Source: Flavobacterium sp. Sd200
GTDB taxonomy: Bacteria; Bacteroidota; Bacteroidia; Flavobacteriales; Flavobacteriaceae
Reading direction: 5' to 3'
DNA length: 64,000 nt
NCBI RefSeq assembly: GCF_009826935.1
Contig: NZ_WUMN01000004.1
Location: 248,001 to 312,000 of the forward strand
The translations under genes were made by a program, and so were the position numbers. A model generated the notes under the pieces. The model saw only the letters and a program-made list of their open reading frames with translations. It did not search any database and was not told the DNA's origin. Shown here one piece after another: positions 52,483-61,966 of the stretch (within the stretch, counting starts at the first letter, position 1; each line of letters opens with the position of its first letter).

Positions 52483-54903
52483 TTAGAACATACCGCCACT
52501 GCCTTGTTTGGTGTTGTCTTCACGATATTTACGTGTCATAGCTCTGTTCTTTCCGCCACCAAACATATAGTTTAGTCCAAAATATACAGTGCGGCTTTCC
52601 CAACGGAATTCTCCTGATTGTGGGAAAGGATTTAGACCATCAAATCCAAAGCGCTGTGTTTTAAACATATCGTTAAAACGAAGACTAAGAGTCATTTTAT
52701 TGTCTAGAAGCGTGTAGCGCGCCCCACTGTCTATTTTATACATTTCTTTACTGTTGTTCTGCACGCCGTCTACCGGACCACGATAGAAACCAAACAGTAG
52801 GAAACTAAGGCGTTGGTTAACCCTGAAGTTGCTGTTTAGCCTTGCATTGAAAGCCGATGCAGTAATACGTTTTAATGTAGGCTCGTATTCGTCAACAGTA
52901 CCCGGAATCAATACAGAAACAACTCCTCTTTGCTTAATGCTCGAAAAATCTATTGCAGGCTGTATGTCCCACCATTTTAATATTTTATAGTTTGCAGATA
53001 GTTCAAATCCAAAAGCGTTATTGTTAGAAAAGTTGGCATAGCTCATTATCTGGTCCTGTGTGTTTTCTGTGTTTTCGTCCGGATAAAGCACTCGGCTTAT
53101 CTCGTCGTTTATAAGCCTGTAAAACACACCTCCGGTAATAGACGATCCTTTGCCGAACATTCGGGTGTAGTTAGCTTCAACAGAGTTTGTAAACTGCGGA
53201 GTAAGGAACTGGTTTCCTAATGAGGTAACCAATGGAGTGCTAAACTCCCTTACCGGTTTTGTTTGTTCAAGACTTGGGCGGTCTACACGTCGGCTGTAGC
53301 TAAGTTGTAAAGTATTATTATCGTTAACGCTATAGGTTAAATATGCCGACGGATATACTGTAAAATATTTATTCTGGAACGTAGTTTCGCCACGGTTAAA
53401 ATTAGCATCGGCCTTAAAATGTTCTAAACGTGCACCAAGCTGATAACTAAATTTGCCAAGTCTTTGCCCGAAAGTAGCGTATGCTGAATATATATCGGTG
53501 TCATAAGCATACACTGAGTTTTGCAGTGCCGGCGTAGTAACGTTAGGATTGGTAGTGTTGTAGGTGTTATCGCTGCGAATTAACCTTGCTTCGGCGCCAA
53601 GCTCTAACGTAGTTTTTTCGTTAAGTGGGTTTACATAGTCGAGGTTTAAGGTGGTGTTCTCGCGTTTGTCTAGTACATAATCGTTATATGTGCCTGGTGC
53701 AGAGTTATCTATTACTGTGTTATAAACAGCATCTTGGGTTTGTTTAGAATCGTTGTAGTTTCCTTCAAAATCAAGAGTATGTCCTTCTTTTTCAAACTTG
53801 TGTTTAAATGCAAGGTTGTATGTGTTGTTGCGGTTATCGCTGTCTATCTTATTGCTTTGAAGAATATCCTGAAACTCATCGGGAGCATCTTCGGGGTATA
53901 AAATAGAGGTATTAATATCTGCGATACCGGTAAAATGGTTTTGGTTGGTGTAGGCTGACAGCGTGTTCTTATCGTTAATATAATAGTCCATACCTATTTT
54001 GGCGAGATATGATTCGTTATCGTTTACAATGTCTATCTCCTGAACCGAACCTATATCGTGTCTTAGAACACCTCCGTTCATAAAGTTCTTGCCAAAGTTG
54101 CTTCCGGCGTTACCAAAAAAGTTAACCTTTCCGGTGCGGTAGTTCAGGTCGAGCGAGTTGTTGTATTTTGGAGTTTCGCCAAAATTGATACCCGCATTAA
54201 GACTGCCGTTAAAACCGTCGTTAGCATTTTTGTTAAGCACTATATTAATAATACCGCTCATACCCTCCGGGTTGTATTTGGCACTTGGGTTGGTAATAAG
54301 TTCTATTTTTTTGATAGATGACGACGGTATTTGTTTTAATAGCTGCGCAGGATCTATATTAGTAGGTCGGCCATCTATAAGTACCCTAACGTTTTGGTTG
54401 CCGCGCAACGATATTTTTCCATCCTGGTCTACGTTAACCGATGGTATGTTGTTCATTATTTCAGAAGCAGTACCTCCCGCAGTAGTCAGGTCTTTACCGA
54501 GGGTTATTACCTTACGGTCTATTTTTTGCTCTATGGTCGAGGTTTCCTTTACAATGTTTACCTCGTCAAGCGTAGTCGCCTCTTCGGTCAAAACTATGGT
54601 GCCAAGGTTTGCTTCTTTATTGGCCTCGGTTAATGATGCCGGAGCTGTAAATGTTTTAAAACCCATAAACTGCACCTCTACAGTATAGTTTTTAAGTGCC
54701 AGTTTTTTAATAGAAAATGCCCCGTTATCATCGGTAATGCCACCGTTTACAACAGTGCCATTTTCTTTAACCACAATGTTAACATAGGGTAGGGGCTGTT
54801 TAGAGGTTTTGTCGGTAACCCTGCCCGATATACTGCCCGGAGTTTGTGCAGTAAGCGTCATGATGCTGCCCAAAAGGAGCATAAATAACAGTTTAAATTT
54901 CAT
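52483..54903 (-). CDS. TonB-dependent receptor-like outer-membrane beta-barrel protein
   Basis: 806 residues. Signal peptide (1-19, ending MTLTAQ), a carboxypeptidase-regulatory-like domain (about 24-105; ISGRVTDKTSKQPLPYVNIV), a plug (about 130-225; EIMNNIPSVNVDQDGKISLR, VRVLIDGRPTNIDP, IELITNPSAKYNPEG) and a C-terminal 'OMP_b-brl_3' barrel. This subclass lacks an obvious TonB box. There is no SusD partner next to it. The final residues (YREDNTKQGSGGMF) are not a typical barrel end and may be periplasmic. Substrate unknown. Confidence 0.9.
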   Translation of the reverse strand: MKFKLLFMLLLGSIMTLTAQTPGSISGRVTDKTSKQPLPYVNIVVKENGTVVNGGITDDNGAFSIKKLALKNYTVEVQFMGFKTFTAPASLTEANKEANLGTIVLTEEATTLDEVNIVKETSTIEQKIDRKVITLGKDLTTAGGTASEIMNNIPSVNVDQDGKISLRGNQNVRVLIDGRPTNIDPAQLLKQIPSSSIKKIELITNPSAKYNPEGMSGIINIVLNKNANDGFNGSLNAGINFGETPKYNNSLDLNYRTGKVNFFGNAGSNFGKNFMNGGVLRHDIGSVQEIDIVNDNESYLAKIGMDYYINDKNTLSAYTNQNHFTGIADINTSILYPEDAPDEFQDILQSNKIDSDNRNNTYNLAFKHKFEKEGHTLDFEGNYNDSKQTQDAVYNTVIDNSAPGTYNDYVLDKRENTTLNLDYVNPLNEKTTLELGAEARLIRSDNTYNTTNPNVTTPALQNSVYAYDTDIYSAYATFGQRLGKFSYQLGARLEHFKADANFNRGETTFQNKYFTVYPSAYLTYSVNDNNTLQLSYSRRVDRPSLEQTKPVREFSTPLVTSLGNQFLTPQFTNSVEANYTRMFGKGSSITGGVFYRLINDEISRVLYPDENTENTQDQIMSYANFSNNNAFGFELSANYKILKWWDIQPAIDFSSIKQRGVVSVLIPGTVDEYEPTLKRITASAFNARLNSNFRVNQRLSFLLFGFYRGPVDGVQNNSKEMYKIDSGARYTLLDNKMTLSLRFNDMFKTQRFGFDGLNPFPQSGEFRWESRTVYFGLNYMFGGGKNRAMTRKYREDNTKQGSGGMF

Positions 54904-55246
54904 CTTATTGTTTTTAAAGGATAGCTTTGTAAGCCGTTAGTTATTGTTTGCCTATAAGACAAAATAAAACCTGTTTTGTTACAGGAAAATGAATACAAAA
55001 TATCTATTTAAACCCATTTTAAACAATATCCGGCTGTTTCCCAATATAATGGGGCTGAAAAAAAATATAGACCCGGTGTTTTTTTATTGTAAGAACAGCT
55101 ATAAGTTTTCATCTATAAATATTTGATTTACAGCAGCGTGTTCTGGAGGGCTTAAATGTGGTGTTTTAACAAACAATTTAAATATTTTCGTTTCAGTGCG
55201 TTGCTAAAATATACGTATCTTTGCACGCTTTAAAAAAACATATAAA
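54904..55246. other. 343-bp intergenic region between divergent receptor and argS genes
   Basis: AT-rich, with no reading frame of interest on either strand. It must hold the promoters of both genes; only the argS -7 box (55216-55223) is recognisable. A short imperfect hairpin involving CCGGCTG and CAGCCC-like bases near 55030-55060 is not convincing. Confidence 0.5.
55216..55223 (+). promoter_or_regulatory. Predicted -7 box for argS
   Basis: TATCTTTG, exact TAnnTTTG, 23 bp before the argS ATG. TTG at 55201-55203 is present but closer than the usual spacing. Confidence 0.5.
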
Positions 55247-57031
55247 ATGGCACTATCACAAATACTTACTTCCCAAATACAAAAAGCGGCGGCCGCCCTG
55301 TTTGATGTTTCTCTTGAAAAGGTAGAACTGCAGGCTACCCGTAGGGATTTTGAGGGTGATATTACCGTGGTTATTTTTCCGCTGCTGAAGCTTATAAAAA
55401 GCAACCCTGCCGAACTGGGAAATAAAATTGGCCAGTATTTGGTAGAGAACTGCGACATTGTAGACCGCTTTAACGTGGTGGGCGGTTTCCTTAATATTGT
55501 TATTGCCGATGCTTACTACATAAACTTCCTGAACGAAATTAAGGCCGACGAGAACTTTGGTGCTGTTGCCACAGATACCGAAGGCAAAGCCGTAATGGTA
55601 GAGTATGCATCGCCTAACACTAACAAACCACTGCACTTAGGCCACGTGCGTAATGTGTTGTTGGGCTATTCGGTAGCTAATATTTTAAAGGCATCGGGTA
55701 AAAAAGTGTACAAAACCCAGGTGATTAACGACAGGGGCATACATATATGTAAAAGCATGCTGGCGTGGGAGAAGTTTGGCAATGGCGAAACTCCCGAAAC
55801 TTCCGGCCTTAAAGGTGATAAGTTGGTTGGGAAATATTATGTGGAGTTTGATAAGGCATATAAAGACCAGATAAATCACTTGATAAATGAAGGTCTTACG
55901 GAAGATGAAGCCAAGAAAAAAGCTCCTATAATTATCGAAGCCCAGGAAATGCTTCTTAAATGGGAAGCTAACGACCCTGCGGTAAAAGCCCTTTGGGAGA
56001 AAATGAACAGCTGGGTGTATAGTGGTTTCGACGCCACATTTGCTGAAATAGGTGTAGACTTCGATAAAAATTATTATGAAAGCGATACCTACCTTTTAGG
56101 TAAAGATATTATAGAAGATGGCCTTGCAAAAGGCGTGTTCTACAAAAAGGAAGACGGTTCGGTTTGGATAGACCTTACCCCGGACGGGCTTGACGAAAAA
56201 CTGGTACTGCGTAAAGACGGTACATCGGTTTACATAACACAGGATATTGGTACCGCCATACAGCGTGTAAAAGATTTCCCCGATGTGGGCGGCATGGTGT
56301 ACACCGTGGGCAACGAACAGGACTACCACTTTAAAGTGCTGTTTCTTATCCTTAAAAAGCTGGGTTACGACTGGGCGGCTAATCTGTATCACTTATCGTA
56401 CGGTATGGTAGACCTCCCAAGCGGTAAAATGAAAAGCCGTGAGGGTACCGTGGTAGATGCCGACGATCTGATGGCAGAAATGACAGCGACAGCTCAAAAC
56501 ATTGCCGAAGAACTGGGTAAACTTGAAGGCTATTCTGCTGAAGATAAAGCCCGTTTGTACCGCATTATTGGCCTTGGCGCGCTTAAATATTACATACTTA
56601 AGGTAGACCCTAAAAAGCGCATACTGTTCGACCCTAAAGAATCGGTAGATTTTGCAGGCAACACAGGGCCGTTTATACAATACACTTATGCAAGGATACA
56701 GTCGCTGCTGCGTCGTGCCGATTTTGATATAACAACATCATTAGATGCGTCACAGGTTGACCTGCATGAAAAAGAAAAAGAGCTGATAAAAATTGTAAGC
56801 CAGTATCCTGACGTTATTCAGGCGGCTGCCGACAGTCACAGCCCTGCATTGGTTGCAAACTATACTTACGAGTTGGTTAGGGAGTACAACTCTTTTTACC
56901 AAAGCGTGCCTGTGCTTGGCGCTGAGCAGGAAACCGAAAAAATATTCAGGATACAACTCTCTAAAAAGGTGGGCGAAACCATCAAATCGGCATTTGAGCT
57001 ATTAGGCATCGAAGTGCCGGAACGCATGTAA
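55247..57031 (+). CDS. argS: Arginyl-tRNA synthetase
   Basis: 594 residues, class I synthetase. The additional N-terminal domain (about 1-110) is followed by the HIGH-type motif ASPNTNKPLHLGHVRN at about 122-137 and the KMSK-type motif GKMKSREGTVVDADDL near residue 390. The C-terminal anticodon-binding DALR domain ends GIEVPERM. It charges tRNA-Arg; the enzyme needs tRNA for arginine activation. The SGNH-MBOAT genes begin 25 bp downstream without a terminator between, so part of their expression may come from the argS promoter. Confidence 0.98.
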   Translation: MALSQILTSQIQKAAAALFDVSLEKVELQATRRDFEGDITVVIFPLLKLIKSNPAELGNKIGQYLVENCDIVDRFNVVGGFLNIVIADAYYINFLNEIKADENFGAVATDTEGKAVMVEYASPNTNKPLHLGHVRNVLLGYSVANILKASGKKVYKTQVINDRGIHICKSMLAWEKFGNGETPETSGLKGDKLVGKYYVEFDKAYKDQINHLINEGLTEDEAKKKAPIIIEAQEMLLKWEANDPAVKALWEKMNSWVYSGFDATFAEIGVDFDKNYYESDTYLLGKDIIEDGLAKGVFYKKEDGSVWIDLTPDGLDEKLVLRKDGTSVYITQDIGTAIQRVKDFPDVGGMVYTVGNEQDYHFKVLFLILKKLGYDWAANLYHLSYGMVDLPSGKMKSREGTVVDADDLMAEMTATAQNIAEELGKLEGYSAEDKARLYRIIGLGALKYYILKVDPKKRILFDPKESVDFAGNTGPFIQYTYARIQSLLRRADFDITTSLDASQVDLHEKEKELIKIVSQYPDVIQAAADSHSPALVANYTYELVREYNSFYQSVPVLGAEQETEKIFRIQLSKKVGETIKSAFELLGIEVPERM

Positions 57032-57056
57032 TTTTTAGTCATAAACAAACTTTTTT

Positions 57057-58763
57057 GTGAGCCAGAATAAACCCTACTTTTTTCAGTCGTTTGCAATAGT
57101 GGTACTTGCCATTGCCGCCATGGTAATGTTTAAGGCCTACCTGCCGGAAAAAATATTTACCGAAACTGCCAACACTAAAAATGTGGTTGTAGACAGTACT
57201 ATGCTCGAAGCAGTAGAGGAGGCTAAACACGCACCGGTGGGCAAAGACACACTGACCAACACCAAGATTACTTTTGAGGAAACCAACGGTATAAAATTCC
57301 CTGCTGAAACTTATGAAGATTACAAAGGCTTCCAGCACCTTATAGCTTTTTACGAAAAATTGCTAAAGTTGGAAACTGCAAAACAGGGTAACGTGCGCAT
57401 TGCCTACTTTGGCGATTCTATGACCGATGGCGACATGATCGTGAAAGATTTGCGCGCCAGTCTGCAGGCTCGTTTTGGCGGTGAAGGTGTGGGGTTTGTA
57501 AACATCACGTCGGAGTCAGCCCCATCAAGAAACACACTTACACACCAGTTTTCTTCGAATTGGAAAACACAGTCCTACTTAAATGTAAAGCACCCGCTTA
57601 AACCTTTTGGTATTAACGGTCATGTGTTTTTTGTAAAGAAAGACACTGTAGACCCGGTGTGGGTAAAATATAAAGCCAGCAGGCTGAGTCACTTGTCTGA
57701 GCTTAATAATCCAACCCTGTTCTATGGCAGGAGCGGCAATGCAAAAGCATCTGCTCAGGTTATTATTGGTACCGATACCCTTATTAAAAAGCTAAATCCA
57801 TCAGGCATACTCAATACGCTTTCTATTGCCAATGGTGGGCTTAAAACCTTTAAAACAAATTTTGTAGCGGCCGACTCTATTCCGTTTTACGGCTTTAATT
57901 TCGACGATGGCAAAGGTGTGCATGTAGACAACTTTAGCAACCGCGGCAATTCCGGTCTGCCTATTGGCAGCTTCGATACCAAGCTGATGCAGGCGTTTAA
58001 CGAGAAGCTTGGTTATGATCTTATCGTGCTGCACTATGGCACCAACGTGCTTAACTATGGTTCGCTTAACTATTCGTGGTATGAAAAGCGCATGGCACGT
58101 GTGGTAGAGCATTTAAGAGAATGTTTCCCCGGTGTGGCTATATTGATTATTTCCACCGCCGATAAATCGACTAAATACGGACTTGAGATGAAAACCGATT
58201 CGGCTGTAGTACCATTGACACAGGCACAAAAGCGCTATGCGGTAAACACACAGTCGGGTTACGTAAACCTGTACACACTTATGGGGGGCGATGGTTCTAT
58301 GGTTAAGTGGGTAGAAGAACTTCCGGCTCTGGCTAATAAAGACTATACGCATTTTAATTTCCGTGGATCTAAAAAAATATCCGACCTTATTTACAACCAG
58401 TTGAATGAGGGGTACGTTAAGTATAAAAAACTGAGAGGTGTAAAACCATTACCTTCAGATGTTATAGCACCCCAGCCTACACCTGCAACCGAAGAGCCTG
58501 TAGATTCGTTTAAAACCGCTGTGCCAAAAACAACCACCCCGGCGTTTAAGCCAGCAACTCCTGCAGCGGGCAAGCCTGTGCTAAAACCGGCTGCTCCGTC
58601 AACTGGCAAAACACCGCAGTTTCCTGCAAAACAGGGGGCAGCTACAAAGCCGGCGACAACTGTACCAGTCAGGCCTGCAGTAGTTCCGGTTAATCCGCCT
58701 GTCAATACTATTAAAAAAGAAGATTCCATTACAACCCCGAAAGATACAACGAGTGCAAATTAA
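57057..58763 (+). CDS. Membrane-anchored SGNH/GDSL-like protein with Pro/Thr-rich tail
   Basis: 568 residues from GTG at 57057, chosen because it directly precedes the membrane segment (about 9-28). SGNH blocks: RIAYFGDSMTDGDM (Ser at ~121), VLHYGTN (Gly/Asn), and DYTHFNFRGSKKI (Asp-x2-His). The Ser/Asp/His trio is therefore intact. The C-terminal ~100 residues are Pro/Lys/Thr/Ala-rich (TPAAGKPVLKPAAPSTGK) and probably disordered, with a periplasmic orientation. It overlaps the next gene by 11 bp. SGNH plus MBOAT pairs typically O-acetylate glycans outside the cell membrane. Role inferred from context. Confidence 0.82.
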   Translation: MSQNKPYFFQSFAIVVLAIAAMVMFKAYLPEKIFTETANTKNVVVDSTMLEAVEEAKHAPVGKDTLTNTKITFEETNGIKFPAETYEDYKGFQHLIAFYEKLLKLETAKQGNVRIAYFGDSMTDGDMIVKDLRASLQARFGGEGVGFVNITSESAPSRNTLTHQFSSNWKTQSYLNVKHPLKPFGINGHVFFVKKDTVDPVWVKYKASRLSHLSELNNPTLFYGRSGNAKASAQVIIGTDTLIKKLNPSGILNTLSIANGGLKTFKTNFVAADSIPFYGFNFDDGKGVHVDNFSNRGNSGLPIGSFDTKLMQAFNEKLGYDLIVLHYGTNVLNYGSLNYSWYEKRMARVVEHLRECFPGVAILIISTADKSTKYGLEMKTDSAVVPLTQAQKRYAVNTQSGYVNLYTLMGGDGSMVKWVEELPALANKDYTHFNFRGSKKISDLIYNQLNEGYVKYKKLRGVKPLPSDVIAPQPTPATEEPVDSFKTAVPKTTTPAFKPATPAAGKPVLKPAAPSTGKTPQFPAKQGAATKPATTVPVRPAVVPVNPPVNTIKKEDSITTPKDTTSAN

Positions 58764-60186
58764 ACTGACCGCCATACTAGTATGCTTTTTTGCCTTTTTA
58801 AAGGCTAATGCGCAGGTAGATACCCTTGAGGTGTTTACCGATAGTATTGCTATTGATACTGTTGCGGTTGTAGATTCGATAGAGGTACTTGGGCCAAATG
58901 TTATTACCAATACATCATCGCTTAAGTTGCTGTACGAAAAATTGTATCTGCTGGAACAGCAAAAGGCAGGTAAGGTAAACATTGTACATATTGGCGACTC
59001 CCACATTCAGGCCGACCTGATGACGAATGTTATCCGTAAAAAAATGCAGGAACGTTTTGGCAACGGTGGGGCAGGATTTACGTTTCCGCACCAGTTAGCA
59101 AAAACCAACGGTAGCTATAGCACACGTTTTAAGAGCAACACGTCATGGAACAGCCGCAGGGTTATTTATCCGGCAGAGGGCGGTATGGAAATAGGGCTTA
59201 GCGGCATTGCACTTAAAACACGCGAAAGCTTTGCAGTAGAGCTTAATGTTAAAGACAGCGCTTACCGGTTTAATACGCTTAAAATTATCACACCACACAA
59301 TGGAGCTGCCTTTGATGTAGCTACAAGTTCTAAAACCGTGGTGTTGGAAAGTACTGTGCCTAAAAAAATAACGCACCGTATAAAGAGTGGAGAGGTGTTG
59401 GGAAGTATTGCCAATAAATATGATGTTACTATTGCCCAGATAAAAAAACTGAACGGTTTAAAAAACAACAATATACGTGCGGGCAGAACGCTTAAAATAC
59501 CTACCAACGAAATGCAGAAGCGTGAGGTTAGGAGGTCGGAGTTTATTCCGTTGGAACTGCAGGCCGATTCGCTTTCGCATTTTTATCACAGCAATAAAGA
59601 GTTGTCTAAAATATACCTTCTGCCTAATGAAGGTGTCAAAGAATACAGCCTTAGCGGATTGGTACTTGAAAATGACACTCCCGGAGTTATTTATCATAGT
59701 ATAGGTGTTAATGGAGCAAAAGCGAGCGACTACAACCGTTTCCCACTATTTTTCGAGCAATTACCGGCTTTAACTCCGGATCTCATTATAATATCATTGG
59801 GCACAAACGAAAGCTTTGATAAAATGACCACCCCTGATTATATGGCGCAGCTTAATACGTTTATTGCTAATGTGAGGGCTAAAAATAAAAATGCCTGTAT
59901 ACTGGTCATGACACCGCCACCATCGCTTTTCAGAAGGAAATATGTAAACACTTTTGTTGCTGCTTATGCTAAGGAGATACAGGTTCAGGAAACCAATGGC
60001 AACTATGCCACCTGGGATCTTTTTAGCGAAATAGGAGGCTTATACAGCGTGCCGCGCAATGCTGCGCGCGGACTTATGAGTACTGACAGGGTGCACTACA
60101 GCAAAGATGGCTATGAAAAACAGGCCCGATTGTTTAGCGAAGCTTTTTTAAAGGGTTACGATAATTTTAAAACCAGCAAAAACTAA
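58753..60186 (+). CDS. Secreted SGNH/GDSL-like protein with embedded LysM domain
   Basis: 477 residues from GTG at 58753, overlapping the previous gene by 11 bp. Signal peptide 1-21 (ending FLKANAQ). SGNH blocks: VNIVHIGDSHIQADL (Ser83), IIISLGTNESFD and STDRVHYSKDGYE (Asp-x2-His). Between the first and the later blocks, residues ~207-250 form a LysM module (ITHRIKSGEVLGSIANKYDV ... LNGLKNNNIRAGRTLKIP), which binds GlcNAc-containing glycans such as peptidoglycan. The next gene, an MBOAT acyltransferase, starts within its stop codon (TAATG). Probable periplasmic partner in glycan O-acylation. Confidence 0.85.
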   Translation: MQIKLTAILVCFFAFLKANAQVDTLEVFTDSIAIDTVAVVDSIEVLGPNVITNTSSLKLLYEKLYLLEQQKAGKVNIVHIGDSHIQADLMTNVIRKKMQERFGNGGAGFTFPHQLAKTNGSYSTRFKSNTSWNSRRVIYPAEGGMEIGLSGIALKTRESFAVELNVKDSAYRFNTLKIITPHNGAAFDVATSSKTVVLESTVPKKITHRIKSGEVLGSIANKYDVTIAQIKKLNGLKNNNIRAGRTLKIPTNEMQKREVRRSEFIPLELQADSLSHFYHSNKELSKIYLLPNEGVKEYSLSGLVLENDTPGVIYHSIGVNGAKASDYNRFPLFFEQLPALTPDLIIISLGTNESFDKMTTPDYMAQLNTFIANVRAKNKNACILVMTPPPSLFRRKYVNTFVAAYAKEIQVQETNGNYATWDLFSEIGGLYSVPRNAARGLMSTDRVHYSKDGYEKQARLFSEAFLKGYDNFKTSKN

Positions 60187-61850
60187 TGCAGTTTACGGAT
60201 ATAATGCCGAATATTACAAACGAGACTTTAAGGGATTGGTTTTTATACAATCCTGATGAGCCTATGCTTTTTAGCACGGCTAAGTTTTTAAGGCTGTTCG
60301 TTATTTTTTATGCCGTTTATATTCTTATAAAAGGCAATTTTAAGGCGCGTATTATTTTTACGGCTGCATTTTCGCTGTATTTTTATTACCTGTGCAGCGA
60401 GGTTTATTTTATCCTGCTCATCTTTTCTTCGGTGGTAGATTATACACTGAGTTACTTTTTATATCGCGAACAGCGGGTAATTCAACGTAAAGTTTACCTG
60501 TGGTTTAGTGTTATTGTAAACCTTACGTTTTTAGGTTATTTTAAGTACAACCACTTTATATTAGATGGCGCACACGAACTTTTCGGGTTGGATTATACCA
60601 TTGGCAAAGTTATGCTTCCGGTAGGTATTTCGTTTTACACGTTTCAGTCTATCAGTTATATAATAGAAATTTACCGTAAAGAAATAACCCCGGCTAAAGA
60701 TTATCTTGATTATCTTTTCTTTGTGTCATTTTTTCCGCAGCTTGTGGCAGGTCCTATTGTTCGTGCAAAAGATTTCATTCCGCAGATATATGCCAAACTG
60801 GAGCTAACCAAGGCCGATGTAAACAATGCATTCTTTTTAATTATTGGAGGGCTTATCAAGAAAACAGTAATATCCGACTATATATCGCTCAACTTTGTAG
60901 ACCGTGTTTTTGATGCGCCAAACAGTTATACAGCTTTTGAAAACCTTATGGCTGCCTATGGCTACACCATACAGATATACTGTGATTTTTCGGGCTATTC
61001 CGATATGGCTATCGGTATTGCATTACTATTAGGCTTTAAGTTGCCTACCAACTTCCGCACACCCTATAAATCGGCTTCCATTACCGAGTTTTGGCGCAGG
61101 TGGCACATTTCGCTATCTACTTGGTTAAAAGACTTTTTATACATATCTGTAGGGGGTAACAGGCATGGCTCATTTGCCGGATTTTTATTTCCTGCACTGT
61201 TCTTTTTCGGGCTTGTAGTGTGGGGAATACAATACTCGCACATAAGCAGTGTTCCTTTAATAGTAGGTGTCGCCTCGACAGTTTTGTTCTCTCTTACCTT
61301 TTTACTGGCAAAGCAAAAGGAAAAGACAATGTACACTAATGTCAACCTTTTTACCACCATGCTTTTAGGAGGGTTGTGGCACGGGGCAAGCATGCGTTTT
61401 ATTATTTGGGGGGCACTGCATGGTCTTGCTTTGGCAGTACATAAACTTTGGATGGAATTCTTCCCTAAAAAGGAGACAGAAAATAAGTCAGCAGCTTTTC
61501 TATGGAAGATCATAGCAGTAATACTTACATTCCACTTTGTGGCATTTTGCTGGATATTTTTCCGTGCAAAAGATTTTACCACAGCTTTAGAACTCATAAA
61601 CAATATTGGCAACTTAACCTTTGAGCCCGACCATTGGCAAACGATCATTTTGGGTTATAAAAATGTGTTTGGATTGATGGTAATAGGATATGCATGGCAC
61701 TTATTGCCTCAAAGTTTCAGCAACAGTCTAAATAAGGCATTTTTTAAAACACCGTTACTCATAAAAGCAATTCTTTTGGGCTTTGTTTTCTGGTTGGTAT
61801 ATGCTGCTGCATCGGCCGGGCCGCAGCCATTTATTTACTTTCAGTTTTAA
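60186..61850 (+). CDS. MBOAT-family membrane O-acyltransferase (AlgI/DltB type)
   Basis: 554 residues with about ten or more membrane segments. FFVSFFPQLVAGPIVRAKDFIPQI (positions about 177-200) is the AlgI/PatA/DltB hallmark; YTIQIYCDFSGYSDMAIGIALLLG and FWRRWHISLSTWLKDFLYI follow, and the catalytic His lies in LGGLWHGASMRFIIWGALHG (about residue 399). MBOATs of this clade move acyl groups, normally acetyl, across the membrane to an SGNH partner. Its ATG overlaps the stop of the SGNH-LysM gene, so the stoichiometric pairing is built into the operon. Last gene of the unit. Confidence 0.93.
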   Translation: MQFTDIMPNITNETLRDWFLYNPDEPMLFSTAKFLRLFVIFYAVYILIKGNFKARIIFTAAFSLYFYYLCSEVYFILLIFSSVVDYTLSYFLYREQRVIQRKVYLWFSVIVNLTFLGYFKYNHFILDGAHELFGLDYTIGKVMLPVGISFYTFQSISYIIEIYRKEITPAKDYLDYLFFVSFFPQLVAGPIVRAKDFIPQIYAKLELTKADVNNAFFLIIGGLIKKTVISDYISLNFVDRVFDAPNSYTAFENLMAAYGYTIQIYCDFSGYSDMAIGIALLLGFKLPTNFRTPYKSASITEFWRRWHISLSTWLKDFLYISVGGNRHGSFAGFLFPALFFFGLVVWGIQYSHISSVPLIVGVASTVLFSLTFLLAKQKEKTMYTNVNLFTTMLLGGLWHGASMRFIIWGALHGLALAVHKLWMEFFPKKETENKSAAFLWKIIAVILTFHFVAFCWIFFRAKDFTTALELINNIGNLTFEPDHWQTIILGYKNVFGLMVIGYAWHLLPQSFSNSLNKAFFKTPLLIKAILLGFVFWLVYAAASAGPQPFIYFQF

Positions 61851-61966
61851 ATATAACTTTTTAAAGCAAATTAGTGTTTTATTGCGGTATGGTGGGTTAA
61901 AAGCCGTGCTAATGTAACGTTAATGGAAATATTTTATTAAATTTCAACCATAAAATATTTCAGTTT

